Origin: Domibacillus epiphyticus
GTDB taxonomy: Bacteria > Bacillota > Bacilli > Bacillales > Domibacillaceae
DNA: 64,000 nt
Direction: 5' to 3'
Assembly: GCF_001975785.1 (NCBI RefSeq)
Contig: NZ_MSFI01000006.1
Coordinates: 145,579-209,578 of the forward strand
Position 1 is the stretch's first letter. Each line of letters opens with the position of its first letter. Shown here piece after piece: positions 35,242 through 44,041 of this stretch. The translations under genes and the position numbers were made by a program. The notes below the pieces were generated by a model, which searched no databases, was not told the DNA's origin, and saw only the letters and a list, made by a program, of their open reading frames with translations.

Positions 35242-35592
35242 ATGGGAAAAAGTAAATTTTTTGTCAGTGTACTTGCAGGTGCAGCAGCAGGAGGTGCTCT
35301 TGCTCTTTTAGACAAAAGCACTAGGTCTGAGATGTCTTCATGGGCAAAATATTTAATCGCACTTGCGAAAGATCCTGAGCAGCTGACAGCCTCATCAAGA
35401 GAGTTGATTGACCGTGCCACTGAAACAGCCCGGCAAATTAATGAGGACGTTTCGTTTATTAAAGGCAAGGTAGACAACTTGAAAGACCTCACGCCGCAAG
35501 TAAAAGACCTTGTTGATGAGACAAAAACAACATTTGCACCGCAAGGACAAAATCCGGCGGCTTCTGCAGACTCCGCACAGTCGCCTTCATAA
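35242..35592 (+). CDS. YtxH-domain small membrane-anchored protein
   Basis: 116 residues: one glycine/alanine-rich N-terminal membrane segment (FFVSVLAGAAAGGALALL), a short SxxR motif after it (DKSTRSEM), then a helical cytoplasmic tail and a Pro/Ala/Ser-rich end. This is the YtxH layout seen in general-stress proteins. ATG 35242 is preferred to one four codons earlier that overlaps the AAAGG site. It is followed after 18 bases by the YihY-family gene and probably co-transcribed. Confidence 0.75.
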   Translation: MGKSKFFVSVLAGAAAGGALALLDKSTRSEMSSWAKYLIALAKDPEQLTASSRELIDRATETARQINEDVSFIKGKVDNLKDLTPQVKDLVDETKTTFAPQGQNPAASADSAQSPS

Positions 35593-35610
35593 TATTGGAG
35601 GGAAGCAGCA

Positions 35611-36456
35611 TTGGCAGAACATCCAGATAAAAAAGCAGAACTTCGCATTTTCTTTAAACACTTGCAAAGGCGGATTAAAGCATCCGATGTGCCAGGGGTA
35701 GCCGCGCAGATGGCTTATTTTTTTCTGCTTGCGCTATTCCCTCTCATGATCTTTACGGTGACGCTTCTCGGTTATTTGCCAATTGATCCGAATGAAATTT
35801 TTACGATCATTAAAGATTTTGCACCATCAGATTCATTAAGCATGGTGCAAGACACACTTCAAGAAGTAACGACCAATCAAAATGGCGGACTATTGTCTTT
35901 TGGTATTCTTGGAACGATTTGGTCCGCTTCGAACGCAATGAATGCCGTCATTAAAGGACTGAACCATGCATATGACGTTAAAGAATCCCGTGCGTTCTAT
36001 GTCGCGAGGGGGTTGTCTATTTTGCTGACATTTGCGTTTATTTTCGTTATCGCCGTTATGCTTATTTTGCAAGTGTTCGGTAAACAAATTGGTGAAATCG
36101 CATTTGAATTTCTCGGAATGGGCGATCAATTTGTTGTTATATGGACATGGATCAGATTTTTACTCCCGCCAGTCATCCTGTTTCTGGTATTCGCTGGCCT
36201 GTACTATTTGGCACCGAATTTAAAGGTGAAATATGTGACCGTATTACCGGGCGCCCTTTTTGCTACACTCGGTTGGATTATTGTATCGTTTGGTTTTTCA
36301 TTTTATGTCAACAATTTTGGAAATTACTCTGCAACATATGGGAGTATAGGGGGCGTCATTATCTTAATGATCTGGCTTTATTTATCTGCCATGATCATTC
36401 TTGTCGGCGGTGAAATAAACGCGCTTCGAAATGACCAAAAACGAGAAAGTGTATAA
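35611..36456 (+). CDS. yfkH: YihY/UPF0761 family membrane protein (YfkH-like)
   Basis: 281 residues with six membrane helices. The family core is visible: GVAAQMAYFFLLALFPLMIF, LLSFGILGTIWSASNAMNAVIKGLNHAYDVKE, LAPNLKVKYVTVLPGALFATLGW, and NYSATYGSIGGVIILMIWLYLSAMIILVGGEINA. Once misnamed ribonuclease BN; the function is unknown. The start is TTG 8 bases after GGAGGG. Its stop codon lies within the large palindrome shared with the convergent ATPase gene. Confidence 0.85.
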   Translation: MAEHPDKKAELRIFFKHLQRRIKASDVPGVAAQMAYFFLLALFPLMIFTVTLLGYLPIDPNEIFTIIKDFAPSDSLSMVQDTLQEVTTNQNGGLLSFGILGTIWSASNAMNAVIKGLNHAYDVKESRAFYVARGLSILLTFAFIFVIAVMLILQVFGKQIGEIAFEFLGMGDQFVVIWTWIRFLLPPVILFLVFAGLYYLAPNLKVKYVTVLPGALFATLGWIIVSFGFSFYVNNFGNYSATYGSIGGVIILMIWLYLSAMIILVGGEINALRNDQKRESV

Positions 36457-36496
36457 TGAAACCCCGCTTGAATTCAAGCGGGGTTTCATTATACAC
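36449..36496. terminator. 48-base perfect palindrome, bidirectional terminator
   Basis: The two 24-base arms are exact complements with no spacer (centre GAATTC). It contains the GTA-TAA ends of both convergent genes and has a CCCCGCTTG/CAAGCGGGG core. It functions in both directions. Confidence 0.85.
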
Positions 36497-38396
36497 GTTT
36501 TAAAAGGCGCAAGCCGTTTAAAATAACGAGAATGGTGCTTCCTTCATGTCCGAGTACACCGAACGGCAAATCCAGTACTTGAAAAAAGTTTGAGATAATC
36601 AATAAAGCGATGACCGAAATCGAGAAAATGATATTTTGTTTTACGATGCGCTGCATTTTACGGGAAAGCTTAATCGCTTCAGCAATTTTCGGCAAATCAT
36701 TTTTCATTAAGACAATATCGGCTGTTTCAAGAGCGACATCAGAACCTTCCCCCATGGCGATTCCAACAGATGCCGTTGCAAGAGCGGGCGCATCATTAAT
36801 TCCGTCCCCGACCATTGCAACAGTGCCGTATTTTTTGAGCAAGTCTTTTACGTGATCTACTTTATGTTCAGGCAAGCATTCAGCTATATAAGTGCCAAGT
36901 GGCGTTTCAGCGGCAATAGCTTTTGCTGTTTTATCGCTGTCTCCAGTCAGCATAATTGTGAAGATGCCTTCCTCCTGTAATGTTTTCAGTGCTTGTTTTG
37001 TTTCATCACGAATAACATCTTTCAGAGCAATGACTGCAGCAATTCCTTCATCATCCGAAACGAATATGATCGTTTTTCCTTCCTCTTCAAACTGTAAAGC
37101 AGCCCCATCAGCAAAAGCAGACGCTTCTTCTATTCCGACAAAGGATGCCTTCCCGATTCTCCATTCCTTTTTATCAAATGTGCCTTTTACTCCCCAGCCT
37201 GAGACATCTTCAAGATGGTCGGGAGGGGAAAAAGAGATTTGTTCGTTTTGTACAAAACGGACGACAGCGTGGGCAAGCGGGTGATTGGACCGGCTTTCAA
37301 TCGAAGCCGCTGCTTTTAATAAAGATTCCCGGCTCAGTCCTTCCCGGATGACGATGTCTGTGACTTCCGGTTTACCTCGTGTTAATGTCCCTGTTTTATC
37401 AAATGCGATGGCCTTGACGTGACTTAAATTTTCAAGGTGGGCACCGCCTTTAAACAAAATCCCGTTCCTTGCTCCATTTGAGATAGCGGACAATGTCGCC
37501 GGCATAATAGATGCGACGAGGGCGCATGGAGATGCGACAACGAGCAGAACCATAGCCCTGTAAAATGTTTCTGTCCAGCTCCAGCCGAGGGCGAAGTGGG
37601 GAAGGAACAACATGATGGCGACAACAATCAGCACGCCTTTTACATAGGTCCCTTCAAATTTTTCAATGAATTGCTGAGACGGCGACTTTTCACTTTGTGC
37701 AGACTGGACAAGATCAATTATTTTTTGGAATAATGTCTCATTTGATCTTTTGGTTACTTCAATATAAACAGAACCGGTCATGTTCACTGTACCGGCAAAT
37801 ACGTCAGCGCCGGCTTCTTTTGAAACAGGAATCGATTCACCGGTAATAGCAGCTTCATCAATTGTTGTTTGTCCTTTTTTTAGGATGCCGTCAGCTGGTA
37901 CGCGTTCCCCGGGTTTAACGACAATGATATCTTTTCGTCTTAATTCAGAAACATGGACTTTTTCTTCCATGCCATCACGAACGAGCAGTGCAGTATCAGG
38001 CTGAATCTCCATTAAAGCTGAAATTTCCTTCTGGCTTTTATTCATTGTATATGTTTCTAGTGCACCGCTTACGGCAAAGATAAAAATTAACATGGCTCCT
38101 TCTGTCCAATATCCGATTGCTGCAGAACCCGCGGCAGCTAAAATCATCAGCATTTCGACATTTAATTCCTTGTTTTCAATTGTTTCTTGAATTCCTTCTT
38201 TTGCTTTTGCAAATCCGCCAATGACAAAGGCGGATAAATAAGCAGCAACCGACAGTGTTTCGGAACTGTTTTGATCGAGCATCCAGCCGGCGAAAATAAG
38301 AACACCGCTGAGCAGAGCTGCAATTAATTCAATATGCGGTTTTATTTTTTCCAGTATGCTCGATTGAATAGGTGTATTCTCAGTGTACGTAGTCAT
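36489..38396 (-). CDS. zosA: Heavy-metal P1B-type ATPase (ZosA-like)
   Basis: 635 residues, close to the 637 of B. subtilis ZosA. No N-terminal metal-binding CxxC domain. Ordered motifs: the actuator AAITGESIPVS, the membrane metal motif ASPCALVAS, the phosphorylation site FDKTGTLT, SNHPLAHAV (the P1B HP locus), and GDGINDAPALA. ZosA imports zinc and is induced by peroxide through PerR in B. subtilis; a perfect Per box lies 111 bases upstream of this gene. A cadmium/zinc exporter of the CadA type is the alternative, but CadA uses CPC and carries a metal-binding domain. Confidence 0.85.
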   Translation of the reverse strand: MTTYTENTPIQSSILEKIKPHIELIAALLSGVLIFAGWMLDQNSSETLSVAAYLSAFVIGGFAKAKEGIQETIENKELNVEMLMILAAAGSAAIGYWTEGAMLIFIFAVSGALETYTMNKSQKEISALMEIQPDTALLVRDGMEEKVHVSELRRKDIIVVKPGERVPADGILKKGQTTIDEAAITGESIPVSKEAGADVFAGTVNMTGSVYIEVTKRSNETLFQKIIDLVQSAQSEKSPSQQFIEKFEGTYVKGVLIVVAIMLFLPHFALGWSWTETFYRAMVLLVVASPCALVASIMPATLSAISNGARNGILFKGGAHLENLSHVKAIAFDKTGTLTRGKPEVTDIVIREGLSRESLLKAAASIESRSNHPLAHAVVRFVQNEQISFSPPDHLEDVSGWGVKGTFDKKEWRIGKASFVGIEEASAFADGAALQFEEEGKTIIFVSDDEGIAAVIALKDVIRDETKQALKTLQEEGIFTIMLTGDSDKTAKAIAAETPLGTYIAECLPEHKVDHVKDLLKKYGTVAMVGDGINDAPALATASVGIAMGEGSDVALETADIVLMKNDLPKIAEAIKLSRKMQRIVKQNIIFSISVIALLIISNFFQVLDLPFGVLGHEGSTILVILNGLRLLKRV

Positions 38397-38506
38397 ACAA
38401 TACCTCCTTCTTCTAATTGAGAATGAAGATCACCATCAAAATATAATCGATCTTAATAATTCCTTTAATGATAAGCTTTTTCAATTAGAATAAATTAATT
38501 TTTATT

Positions 38507-38521
38507 TTATAATAATTATAA
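38507..38521. promoter_or_regulatory. Perfect PerR (Per) box between zosA and osmC-like gene
   Basis: TTATAATAATTATAA equals the Per consensus TTATAATNATTATAA at every position. It is midway between the divergent ATPase and OsmC-family genes. Confidence 0.8.
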
Positions 38522-38568
38522 TGTAAAGTTATAATAACACATTCAATATAAGAAGCAAGTAATTTTTC

Positions 38569-38597
38569 TTGGCTCAAGTGTTCTGTTTCGCTACAAT
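38569..38597 (+). promoter_or_regulatory. Promoter of the OsmC-family gene
   Basis: TTGGCT, 17 bases, TACAAT, with the start codon 30 bases downstream. The Per box lies about 47 bases upstream of the -35. Confidence 0.55.
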
Positions 38598-38626
38598 AGA
38601 TTTCAAATAAGAAAGAGGTGTGAAAC

Positions 38627-39007
38627 ATGGAATTTAACATGAAAGAAGGCGGATTTACCGCTGAATTTCCTTTTGGTAAACTCGATATTTCAGGAGATGA
38701 CCAATACGGATTCCGTCCATATCAGCTGCTTGTTTCATCTATAGCAGTTTGCAGCGGCGGCGTTTTGCGTAAAATATTTGAAAAGCAGCGTCTTGATATT
38801 GAAGATATTACAATTCAAACAGATGTGACACGTAATCCGGACGAGGCAAACCGAGTCGAAAAAATATCGGTTCACTTCATTATTAAAGGGAAAGGATTAA
38901 AAGAAGAAAAAGTAAAAAAAGCGCTTGAGTTGACGCGCAAAAATTGTGCAATGGTACAGTCAGTTATTCCCGCAATTGAGGTGGAAGAAACGTTTGAAAT
39001 AAGATAA
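38627..39007 (+). CDS. OsmC/Ohr family protein
   Basis: 126 residues. The OsmC fold is recognisable from GFRPYQLLVSSIAVCSGGVLRKI (Cys42) and LELTRKNCAMVQSVIP (Cys107), the two cysteines that form the peroxidase pair in Ohr/OsmC proteins. Probably a thiol-dependent peroxidase or a YhfA-like relative; the strict Ohr motif is not complete, so organic-hydroperoxide activity is inference. AGAGGTG precedes the ATG. The divergent ZosA-like gene and central Per box suggest peroxide control. Confidence 0.75.
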   Translation: MEFNMKEGGFTAEFPFGKLDISGDDQYGFRPYQLLVSSIAVCSGGVLRKIFEKQRLDIEDITIQTDVTRNPDEANRVEKISVHFIIKGKGLKEEKVKKALELTRKNCAMVQSVIPAIEVEETFEIR

Positions 39008-39060
39008 TTTTTTCTTTGTGTAATCAAAGTAAATAGCGGGTAATAACAAATTATTGTTAT

Positions 39061-39533
39061 TTGAACGTGGATAGTGGAAAGATGGGAAAGCTATTTGCAG
39101 TGTGGCAGTCATTGCGCTTTCGACTATAGGGGCGGGCTACAGAAAGTTTGGCGATCGTCGCAGGACCGCGTGTTGGAGGGCTTCTAAATGCAACGTTCGG
39201 GAATGCAGTTGAACTTATTATTTCTATCTTTGCTCTTAAAGCCGGACTTGTTGGAGCCGTTCTTGCGTCGTTGACGTGTTAGTTCTTGGAAACTTGAATG
39301 TTGAAGGCCGCCATGTTTATAGCGCCAAGTTCTTGTCTCTAATCTCCCTTTTTTTCAACACCAATGCCGCCTGTATCTAAGATTCCAGGCTTGTTTCAAT
39401 GATTACGGCTGTATTTCTTGGAGTCAGTATTTCAAATAACGGGGAAACAAACTGGTTTGAAGGGTTGACACTTCTCGCTCCATACCTCATCATGGGAATC
39501 GGTTTTTACTTGCTGTACATGAAGGGAAGATGA
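39061..39533 (+). pseudogene. Decayed Ca2+/H+ antiporter gene (ChaA/Cax family)
   Basis: Pieces of one cation antiporter are spread over different frames. From 39099 the frame gives [14 protein letters not shown]; from 39142 another frame gives [21 protein letters not shown] followed by [20 protein letters not shown], the Cax repeat, ending at a stop at 39280; a third stretch to 39533 encodes the C-terminal GVSISNNGETNWFEGLTLLAP and GFYLLYMKGR. Most of the middle (over half the gene) is deleted. In B. subtilis yfkE (chaA) lies in this yfk region, so this is likely its remnant. Not functional. Confidence 0.8.
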
Positions 39534-39536
39534 CAT

Positions 39537-39716
39537 ATGAAGCCGATTAATGACAAAGAAACTCAAGTTGTTTATTTAAAAGAGCGGTTAAATATTTTTA
39601 TGGAAGTGCTCGATTCAATTGATCCGGAAGAAACGGATGTAGAAGACATTGATCGTCTGATTGGAATGATTGATGACATTGAATTGAAATGTGAGCAGTT
39701 CCGCAATCGCGGATGA
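39537..39716 (+). CDS. SE1561 family small protein
   Basis: 59 residues, acidic and helical: YLKERLNIFMEVLDSIDPEE, TDVEDIDRLIGMIDDIELKCEQF. This matches the SE1561 family of Bacilli, function unknown. Ribosome-binding site GAAGGGA overlaps the end of the antiporter remnant. It was probably once downstream of the antiporter and is intact although that gene is broken. A terminator follows directly. Confidence 0.75.
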   Translation: MKPINDKETQVVYLKERLNIFMEVLDSIDPEETDVEDIDRLIGMIDDIELKCEQFRNRG

Positions 39717-39720
39717 TTGG

Positions 39721-39756
39721 AACCCATTGAGAGTCAAAATTCTCAATGGGTTTTAT
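39721..39756 (+). terminator. Terminator after the SE1561-family gene
   Basis: AACCCATTGAGA and TCTCAATGGGTT pair around an 8-base loop, followed by TT. Confidence 0.8.
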
Positions 39757-39811
39757 TAGTTTTCGTAATGTAAGCATTTGATCTTGGCTTCTCTTCTGAA
39801 AAAGAGAGCTA

Positions 39812-39825
39812 TTGAAACCGTTTGC
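39812..39825 (+). promoter_or_regulatory. Weak cre-like element upstream of fumarase
   Basis: TGAAACCGTTTGCG matches the cre consensus at 12 of 14 positions and lies just upstream of the -35. Confidence 0.25.
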
Positions 39826-39835
39826 GATTTTTTTC

Positions 39836-39864
39836 TTTAAAACGAGAATGTACAGGCGTATAAT
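39836..39864 (+). promoter_or_regulatory. Promoter of the class I fumarase gene
   Basis: TTTAAA, 17 bases, TATAAT. Confidence 0.6.
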
Positions 39865-39915
39865 AAAAATATTGGAAACATTTTTAATACATAAGAATTC
39901 CTGAGGGGGAGCACA

Positions 39916-41457
39916 ATGAATCTCGAAAAGTTTCAGCAAAGTATGTATGAGCTAGTTGTCGAAACATCGACAAACCTTCCTAAAGATGTGCGCCGTGCAG
40001 TTAAAGCGGCGAAAGAACGTGAAAATGCAGGTACACGAGCAGCCATGAGTCTCGATACAATTACGACAAACATTAAAATGGCAGACGATAATATTTCGCC
40101 AATCTGTCAGGATACAGGCATGCCAACGTTTAAAATAAAAACGCCGGTCGGTGCTAATCAAATCCAAATTCAAAAAGCCATTTATGCAGCGATTGAGCAG
40201 GCGACAAAAGATGGGAAACTTCGTCCAAATTCTGTTGATTCCATCGACGGTTCAAACAGCGGCAATAACCTTGGCCCAGGGACTCCTGTTATTAAATTTG
40301 AGCAATGGGAAGAAGATTACATAGACGCGCGCCTTATTTTGAAAGGCGGCGGATGTGAAAATAAAAATATTCAATATAGCCTTCCATGTGAGCTTGAAGG
40401 AATCGGAAAAGCAGGCCGCGACCTTGATGGCATTCGCAAATGCATTATGCATTCCGTTTACCAGGCGCAGGGACAGGGCTGCTCAGCTGGATTTATCGGT
40501 GTCGGAATCGGCGGCGACCGTTCATCAGGCTACGATCTTGCGAAAGCACAATTATTCCGCAGTGTCGATGACGTAAATGAAAATGAGGATTTACGTAAAT
40601 TAGAAGAATACGTTATGGAACACGCAAATGAACTCGGCATTGGAACGATGGGCTTCGGCGGTGAAACGACACTTCTTGGGTGTAAGATAGGCGTTATGAA
40701 TCGTCTGCCGGCAAGCTTCTTTGTATCTGTGGCATATAACTGCTGGGCATACCGCCGCTTAGGTGTTTCAATCAATGCGGAAACTGGCGAAATCAGTGAA
40801 TGGTATTACCAGGATGGAGAAGATGTTTCATTTGATACAGCTCAAAAAGAAGAACAGGAAGTGAAATCGGAAAGCCGCGTTGTCACTTTACAGGCACCGA
40901 TTACAGAAGAACAAATTCGCGACCTTAAAGTTGGAGATGTCGTGAAAATTAACGGTATGATGTATACAGGCCGTGACGCGATTCATAAATATTTAAGCAC
41001 GAACGATTCTCCTGTTGATCTGAACGGTCAGGTTATTTACCATTGCGGCCCAGTTATGCTGAAAGATGAAGAAGGACAATGGCACGTAAAAGCAGCCGGT
41101 CCAACTACATCGATTCGGGAGGAGCCTTATCAAGGTGATATTATGAAGCGGTTCGGTATCCGCGCAGTGATCGGTAAAGGCGGAATGGGTCCCAAAACAT
41201 TAAAAGCATTAGGCGAGCATGGCGGCGTATATTTAAATGCAATAGGCGGTGCGGCACAATATTATGCTGACTGTATTAAGGGCGTCGAAGGTGTGGACTT
41301 AATGAATTTCGGAATTCCAGAAGCAATGTGGCACCTTCGAGTTGAAGGTTTTACAGCGGTTGTGACAATGGATTCACATGGAAACAGTCTTCATCAAGAA
41401 GTTGATAAATCATCACTTGAAAAACTGGCGAAATTTAAAGAGCCTGTATTTGCGTGA
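39916..41457 (+). CDS. fumA: Class I (iron-sulfur) fumarate hydratase
   Basis: 513 residues. The alpha-type domain (1-280) holds ICQDTGMP (Cys64), GQGCSAGFIGVGIGGDRSSG (Cys189) and TTLLGCKIG (Cys256), the likely [4Fe-4S] ligands; the beta-type domain (about 310-513) has HCGPVM, AAGPTTSIREEPYQ and the GIRAVIGKGGMG catalytic region. Converts fumarate to malate in the TCA cycle. Bacillus subtilis uses only class II fumarase (CitG), so a class I enzyme here is a metabolic difference; it is oxygen- and peroxide-sensitive. A strong ribosome-binding site (GAGGGGGAG) is present. Single gene. Confidence 0.93.
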   Translation: MNLEKFQQSMYELVVETSTNLPKDVRRAVKAAKERENAGTRAAMSLDTITTNIKMADDNISPICQDTGMPTFKIKTPVGANQIQIQKAIYAAIEQATKDGKLRPNSVDSIDGSNSGNNLGPGTPVIKFEQWEEDYIDARLILKGGGCENKNIQYSLPCELEGIGKAGRDLDGIRKCIMHSVYQAQGQGCSAGFIGVGIGGDRSSGYDLAKAQLFRSVDDVNENEDLRKLEEYVMEHANELGIGTMGFGGETTLLGCKIGVMNRLPASFFVSVAYNCWAYRRLGVSINAETGEISEWYYQDGEDVSFDTAQKEEQEVKSESRVVTLQAPITEEQIRDLKVGDVVKINGMMYTGRDAIHKYLSTNDSPVDLNGQVIYHCGPVMLKDEEGQWHVKAAGPTTSIREEPYQGDIMKRFGIRAVIGKGGMGPKTLKALGEHGGVYLNAIGGAAQYYADCIKGVEGVDLMNFGIPEAMWHLRVEGFTAVVTMDSHGNSLHQEVDKSSLEKLAKFKEPVFA

Positions 41458-41463
41458 TAGGGA

Positions 41464-41492
41464 AGTCCCGGCTAAATACCGGGACTTTTTTT
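41464..41492 (+). terminator. Terminator after fumarase
   Basis: AGTCCCGG/CCGGGACT stem with a 7-base loop and T7. Confidence 0.9.
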
Positions 41493-41530
41493 GATTAGAA
41501 CAAATCTGTTTTCATGAGATAACTTACCAC

Positions 41531-41560
41531 GCATTACCCGCTTTTATTCAGCGCATTCTA
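41531..41560 (+). promoter_or_regulatory. Candidate sigma-G promoter of pdaA
   Basis: GCATT, 18 bases, CATTCTA. The -10 matches the forespore sigma-G consensus CATNHTA fully. pdaA is a known sigma-G gene. Confidence 0.6.
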
Positions 41561-41581
41561 CTGAAAAAAGGTGGTGGAGTC

Positions 41582-42337
41582 GTGCGGCAAGTTATTTTCT
41601 TTATCATTTTTCTGTTTATGCTTCCAACCATTGCGGTATCATCTGAAGCCCTTCACTGGGGATTTCAAAAGGGAAGTGAAGGCATGCAGGCGCAGGCAGG
41701 GGAAAAATTAGATGAGATGCTGGAGAAATATGATTCCTATTACAAAGGGAATCCGAAAGACAAAGTCCTTTATTTAACGTTTGATAACGGGTACGAAAAC
41801 GGCCATACGAAAACCATTCTCGACACGCTAAAAAAAGAAAAAGTTCCTGCTGCGTTTTTTGTGACCGGCCATTACGTGGATAGTGCATCTGATTTAATTA
41901 AGCGGATGGTAAAAGAAGGCCATATTATTGGTAATCACTCATGGCATCATTATGATTTAACAACGGTTCCTAATAGTACAGTAATTGAGGAAATAAAACT
42001 TGTCGAAAAAGAAGTGGCCAGGCTGACAAAGCAAAATAAGACGAAGTATGTTCGCCCGCCGCGCGGAATTTTTTCAGAAAATGTGTTAAAAACGGCACAA
42101 AAAGAAGGATATACACATGTCATGTGGTCGATTGCCTTTGTGGACTGGTATGCGGATCAGCCCAAAGGGAAAAAGTATGCGTATGATGAAATTATGGAGC
42201 AAATCCATCCAGGTGCAGTCATCATGCTGCATAGTGTGTCCAGAGATAATGCAGAAGCACTTCCTGATGTTATTCGTGATTTGAAAAAACAGGGATATAC
42301 ATTTAAGTCACTTGATGAACTTGCCGGTAATCAGTAA
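41582..42337 (+). CDS. pdaA: N-acetylmuramic acid deacetylase PdaA
   Basis: 251 residues. A signal peptide (about 1-20, FFIIFLFMLPTIAVSS) directs it to the forespore envelope. The NodB domain begins at KVLYLTFDNGYENG, where the family's characteristic Asn replaces the usual second Asp; metal-binding HSWHH and the RPPRG and MLHS motifs follow. It starts muramic delta-lactam formation in the spore cortex, needed for germination. Start is GTG after GGTGGTGGAG. A sigma-G-like promoter precedes it. Confidence 0.9.
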   Translation: MRQVIFFIIFLFMLPTIAVSSEALHWGFQKGSEGMQAQAGEKLDEMLEKYDSYYKGNPKDKVLYLTFDNGYENGHTKTILDTLKKEKVPAAFFVTGHYVDSASDLIKRMVKEGHIIGNHSWHHYDLTTVPNSTVIEEIKLVEKEVARLTKQNKTKYVRPPRGIFSENVLKTAQKEGYTHVMWSIAFVDWYADQPKGKKYAYDEIMEQIHPGAVIMLHSVSRDNAEALPDVIRDLKKQGYTFKSLDELAGNQ

Positions 42338-42348
42338 CCGGCTTTTTT
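42323..42348 (+). terminator. Terminator of pdaA
   Basis: GCCGGT/ACCGGC stem that starts before and spans the stop codon, followed by T6. Confidence 0.75.
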
Positions 42349-42406
42349 CCTGTTCTTTTGATTAAAGTCTTTCTGTGATACAGTTATGGACGAGGTGAAA
42401 ACAGAG

Positions 42407-43777
42407 ATGAAAAATGAAATCAAGATGAAAACGGGACAGACGTTCCCGCTTACCATAAAACGGCTGGGCATTAATGGCGAGGGTGTCGGTTACTTTAAAC
42501 GAAAAGCGGTTTTTGTGCCGGGTGCTTTGCCAGGTGAAGAAATTACTGCAGAAGCAACGAATGTGCAGTCAAAATTTACGGAAGCTCGTGTCAAAAAAAT
42601 CAGAAAAAAATCACCCCACCGCGTTACGCCCCCTTGCCCAATTTACGAACGGTGCGGAGGATGCCAGCTTCAGCACCTTGATTACAAATCACAGCTGGTT
42701 GAAAAGCGTTCCATCCTTGTACAGGCACTGGAGCGTTACACATCGTTAAACATTTCTGACTTGAATATAAAAGAAACAATCGGCATGGACGATCCATGGA
42801 ATTATCGAAATAAAGCCCAGTTTCAAACGGGAACTCGTGATGGACAAATTATTGCGGGCTTGTACGTTCCGAATTCAAATCGGCTTGTAAATATTGAGGA
42901 ATGCATCGTTCATCGACCTGTCATTAACGAAACGATTGAAGCAGTGAGGCAGTTGATGAAGGATTTAGCCATTCCAGTATACAATGCAAATGCAAAAAAT
43001 GGTGTGAAAACGATTGTGGTCCGGGCAGGATTTGAAACAGGTGAAGTGCAGGCAGTTGTCGTCACAGGCTCAAACGATTTTCCAAAAGCATCGTTGTTTG
43101 CTGCTGAATTAATGAAGCGGAAACCGGCTGTGACATCGGTTATGCATAATATTAATCCAGGAAAAACACACCTTGTTTTTGGCGATGTAACAAAGAGGAT
43201 AGCAGGCAGTGAGACGATTACGGAAAAATTAGGTGAGTTTGAATATGATTTGTCAGCACGTGCATTTTTTCAACTCAACCCGGCGCAGACGGAAAAACTC
43301 TATGATGAAGTAAAAAAAGCGGCCAATGTATCACCTACTGATAAAGTGGCTGATGCCTATTGTGGTTCCGGCACTATTGGGCTATGGATCGGACGCAAGG
43401 CAGCTGAAGTTCGCGGCATGGATACTGTGGCCGAGTCGATTGCCGATGCGCGTGCCAATGCAAAAAAATATGGAGTTAAAGCAAAGTACGAAACAGGTCC
43501 AGCTGAAAAGTGGCTCCCAAAATGGCAGCAGCAGGGATGGACGCCAGATGTACTTGTTACAGATCCACCCCGCACGGGACTTGACCGGAAGCTCATTCAA
43601 ACGATTAAAACAGTGAAGCCGAAAACTTTTATATACGTTTCATGCAACCCGTCAACACTCGCAAAAGATCTGGCTGAACTCGTCAGTGAATATAAAATTG
43701 AAGGCATTCAACCTGTGGATATGTTCCCGCAGACTGCCCATGTTGAGTGTGTAGTAACCCTGAAAAGAAAATTGTAA
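42407..43777 (+). CDS. rlmD: 23S rRNA (uracil-C5)-methyltransferase, RlmD type
   Basis: 456 residues of the TrmA/RumA family. N-terminal TRAM domain (about 8-65, [12 protein letters not shown]), an iron-sulfur cluster motif with Cys77, Cys83 and Cys86 ([12 protein letters not shown]) plus a later Cys, the SAM-binding [13 protein letters not shown] and [10 protein letters not shown] motifs, and the catalytic [12 protein letters not shown]. Methylates uridines in 23S rRNA. ATG 42407 lies about 10 bases after GAGGTG; an ATG seven codons upstream lies before this site. In B. subtilis the positional counterpart near pdaA is yfjO; which uridine is modified is not certain. Confidence 0.88.
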   Translation: MKNEIKMKTGQTFPLTIKRLGINGEGVGYFKRKAVFVPGALPGEEITAEATNVQSKFTEARVKKIRKKSPHRVTPPCPIYERCGGCQLQHLDYKSQLVEKRSILVQALERYTSLNISDLNIKETIGMDDPWNYRNKAQFQTGTRDGQIIAGLYVPNSNRLVNIEECIVHRPVINETIEAVRQLMKDLAIPVYNANAKNGVKTIVVRAGFETGEVQAVVVTGSNDFPKASLFAAELMKRKPAVTSVMHNINPGKTHLVFGDVTKRIAGSETITEKLGEFEYDLSARAFFQLNPAQTEKLYDEVKKAANVSPTDKVADAYCGSGTIGLWIGRKAAEVRGMDTVAESIADARANAKKYGVKAKYETGPAEKWLPKWQQQGWTPDVLVTDPPRTGLDRKLIQTIKTVKPKTFIYVSCNPSTLAKDLAELVSEYKIEGIQPVDMFPQTAHVECVVTLKRKL

Positions 43778-43806
43778 AGCCAAAATAATATCCTGATTTT
43801 GGCTTA
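43776..43806 (+). terminator. Terminator-like hairpin after rlmD
   Basis: AAGCCAAAA/TTTTGGCTT stem with an 11-base loop, but a poor T-run. Confidence 0.45.
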
Positions 43807-44013
43807 TCCCTGTATGATTTTAACGAAACTTATGACAAAAATCATTTTTGAAATTTAAGAATGTTAGTTTTAGGACAATTGCAGGGATTTATGTGGTCGA
43901 TTTTCGTGTTTTTTGTAGAGGGGAAGATCTGGAAGGATATAACTCGTTCCTTAGGATTTATTGAAAATAATAGGGAATCAAGCACGAGTACTTCAAATAT
44001 TCCAGTAATAATT

Positions 44014-44040
44014 AAGGGAAGCTGTAATCCAGCTTCCTTT
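44014..44040 (-). terminator. Terminator of the NERD pseudogene
   Basis: AAGGAAGCTG/CAGCTTCCCTT stem with a 5-base loop just after the pseudogene stop codon on the minus strand. Confidence 0.55.
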
Positions 44041-44041
44041 C

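Noticed and set aside
39598..39939. 113-codon minus-strand ORF
   Set aside because: Antisense to the SE1561 gene, its terminator and the fumarase start; no ribosome-binding site.
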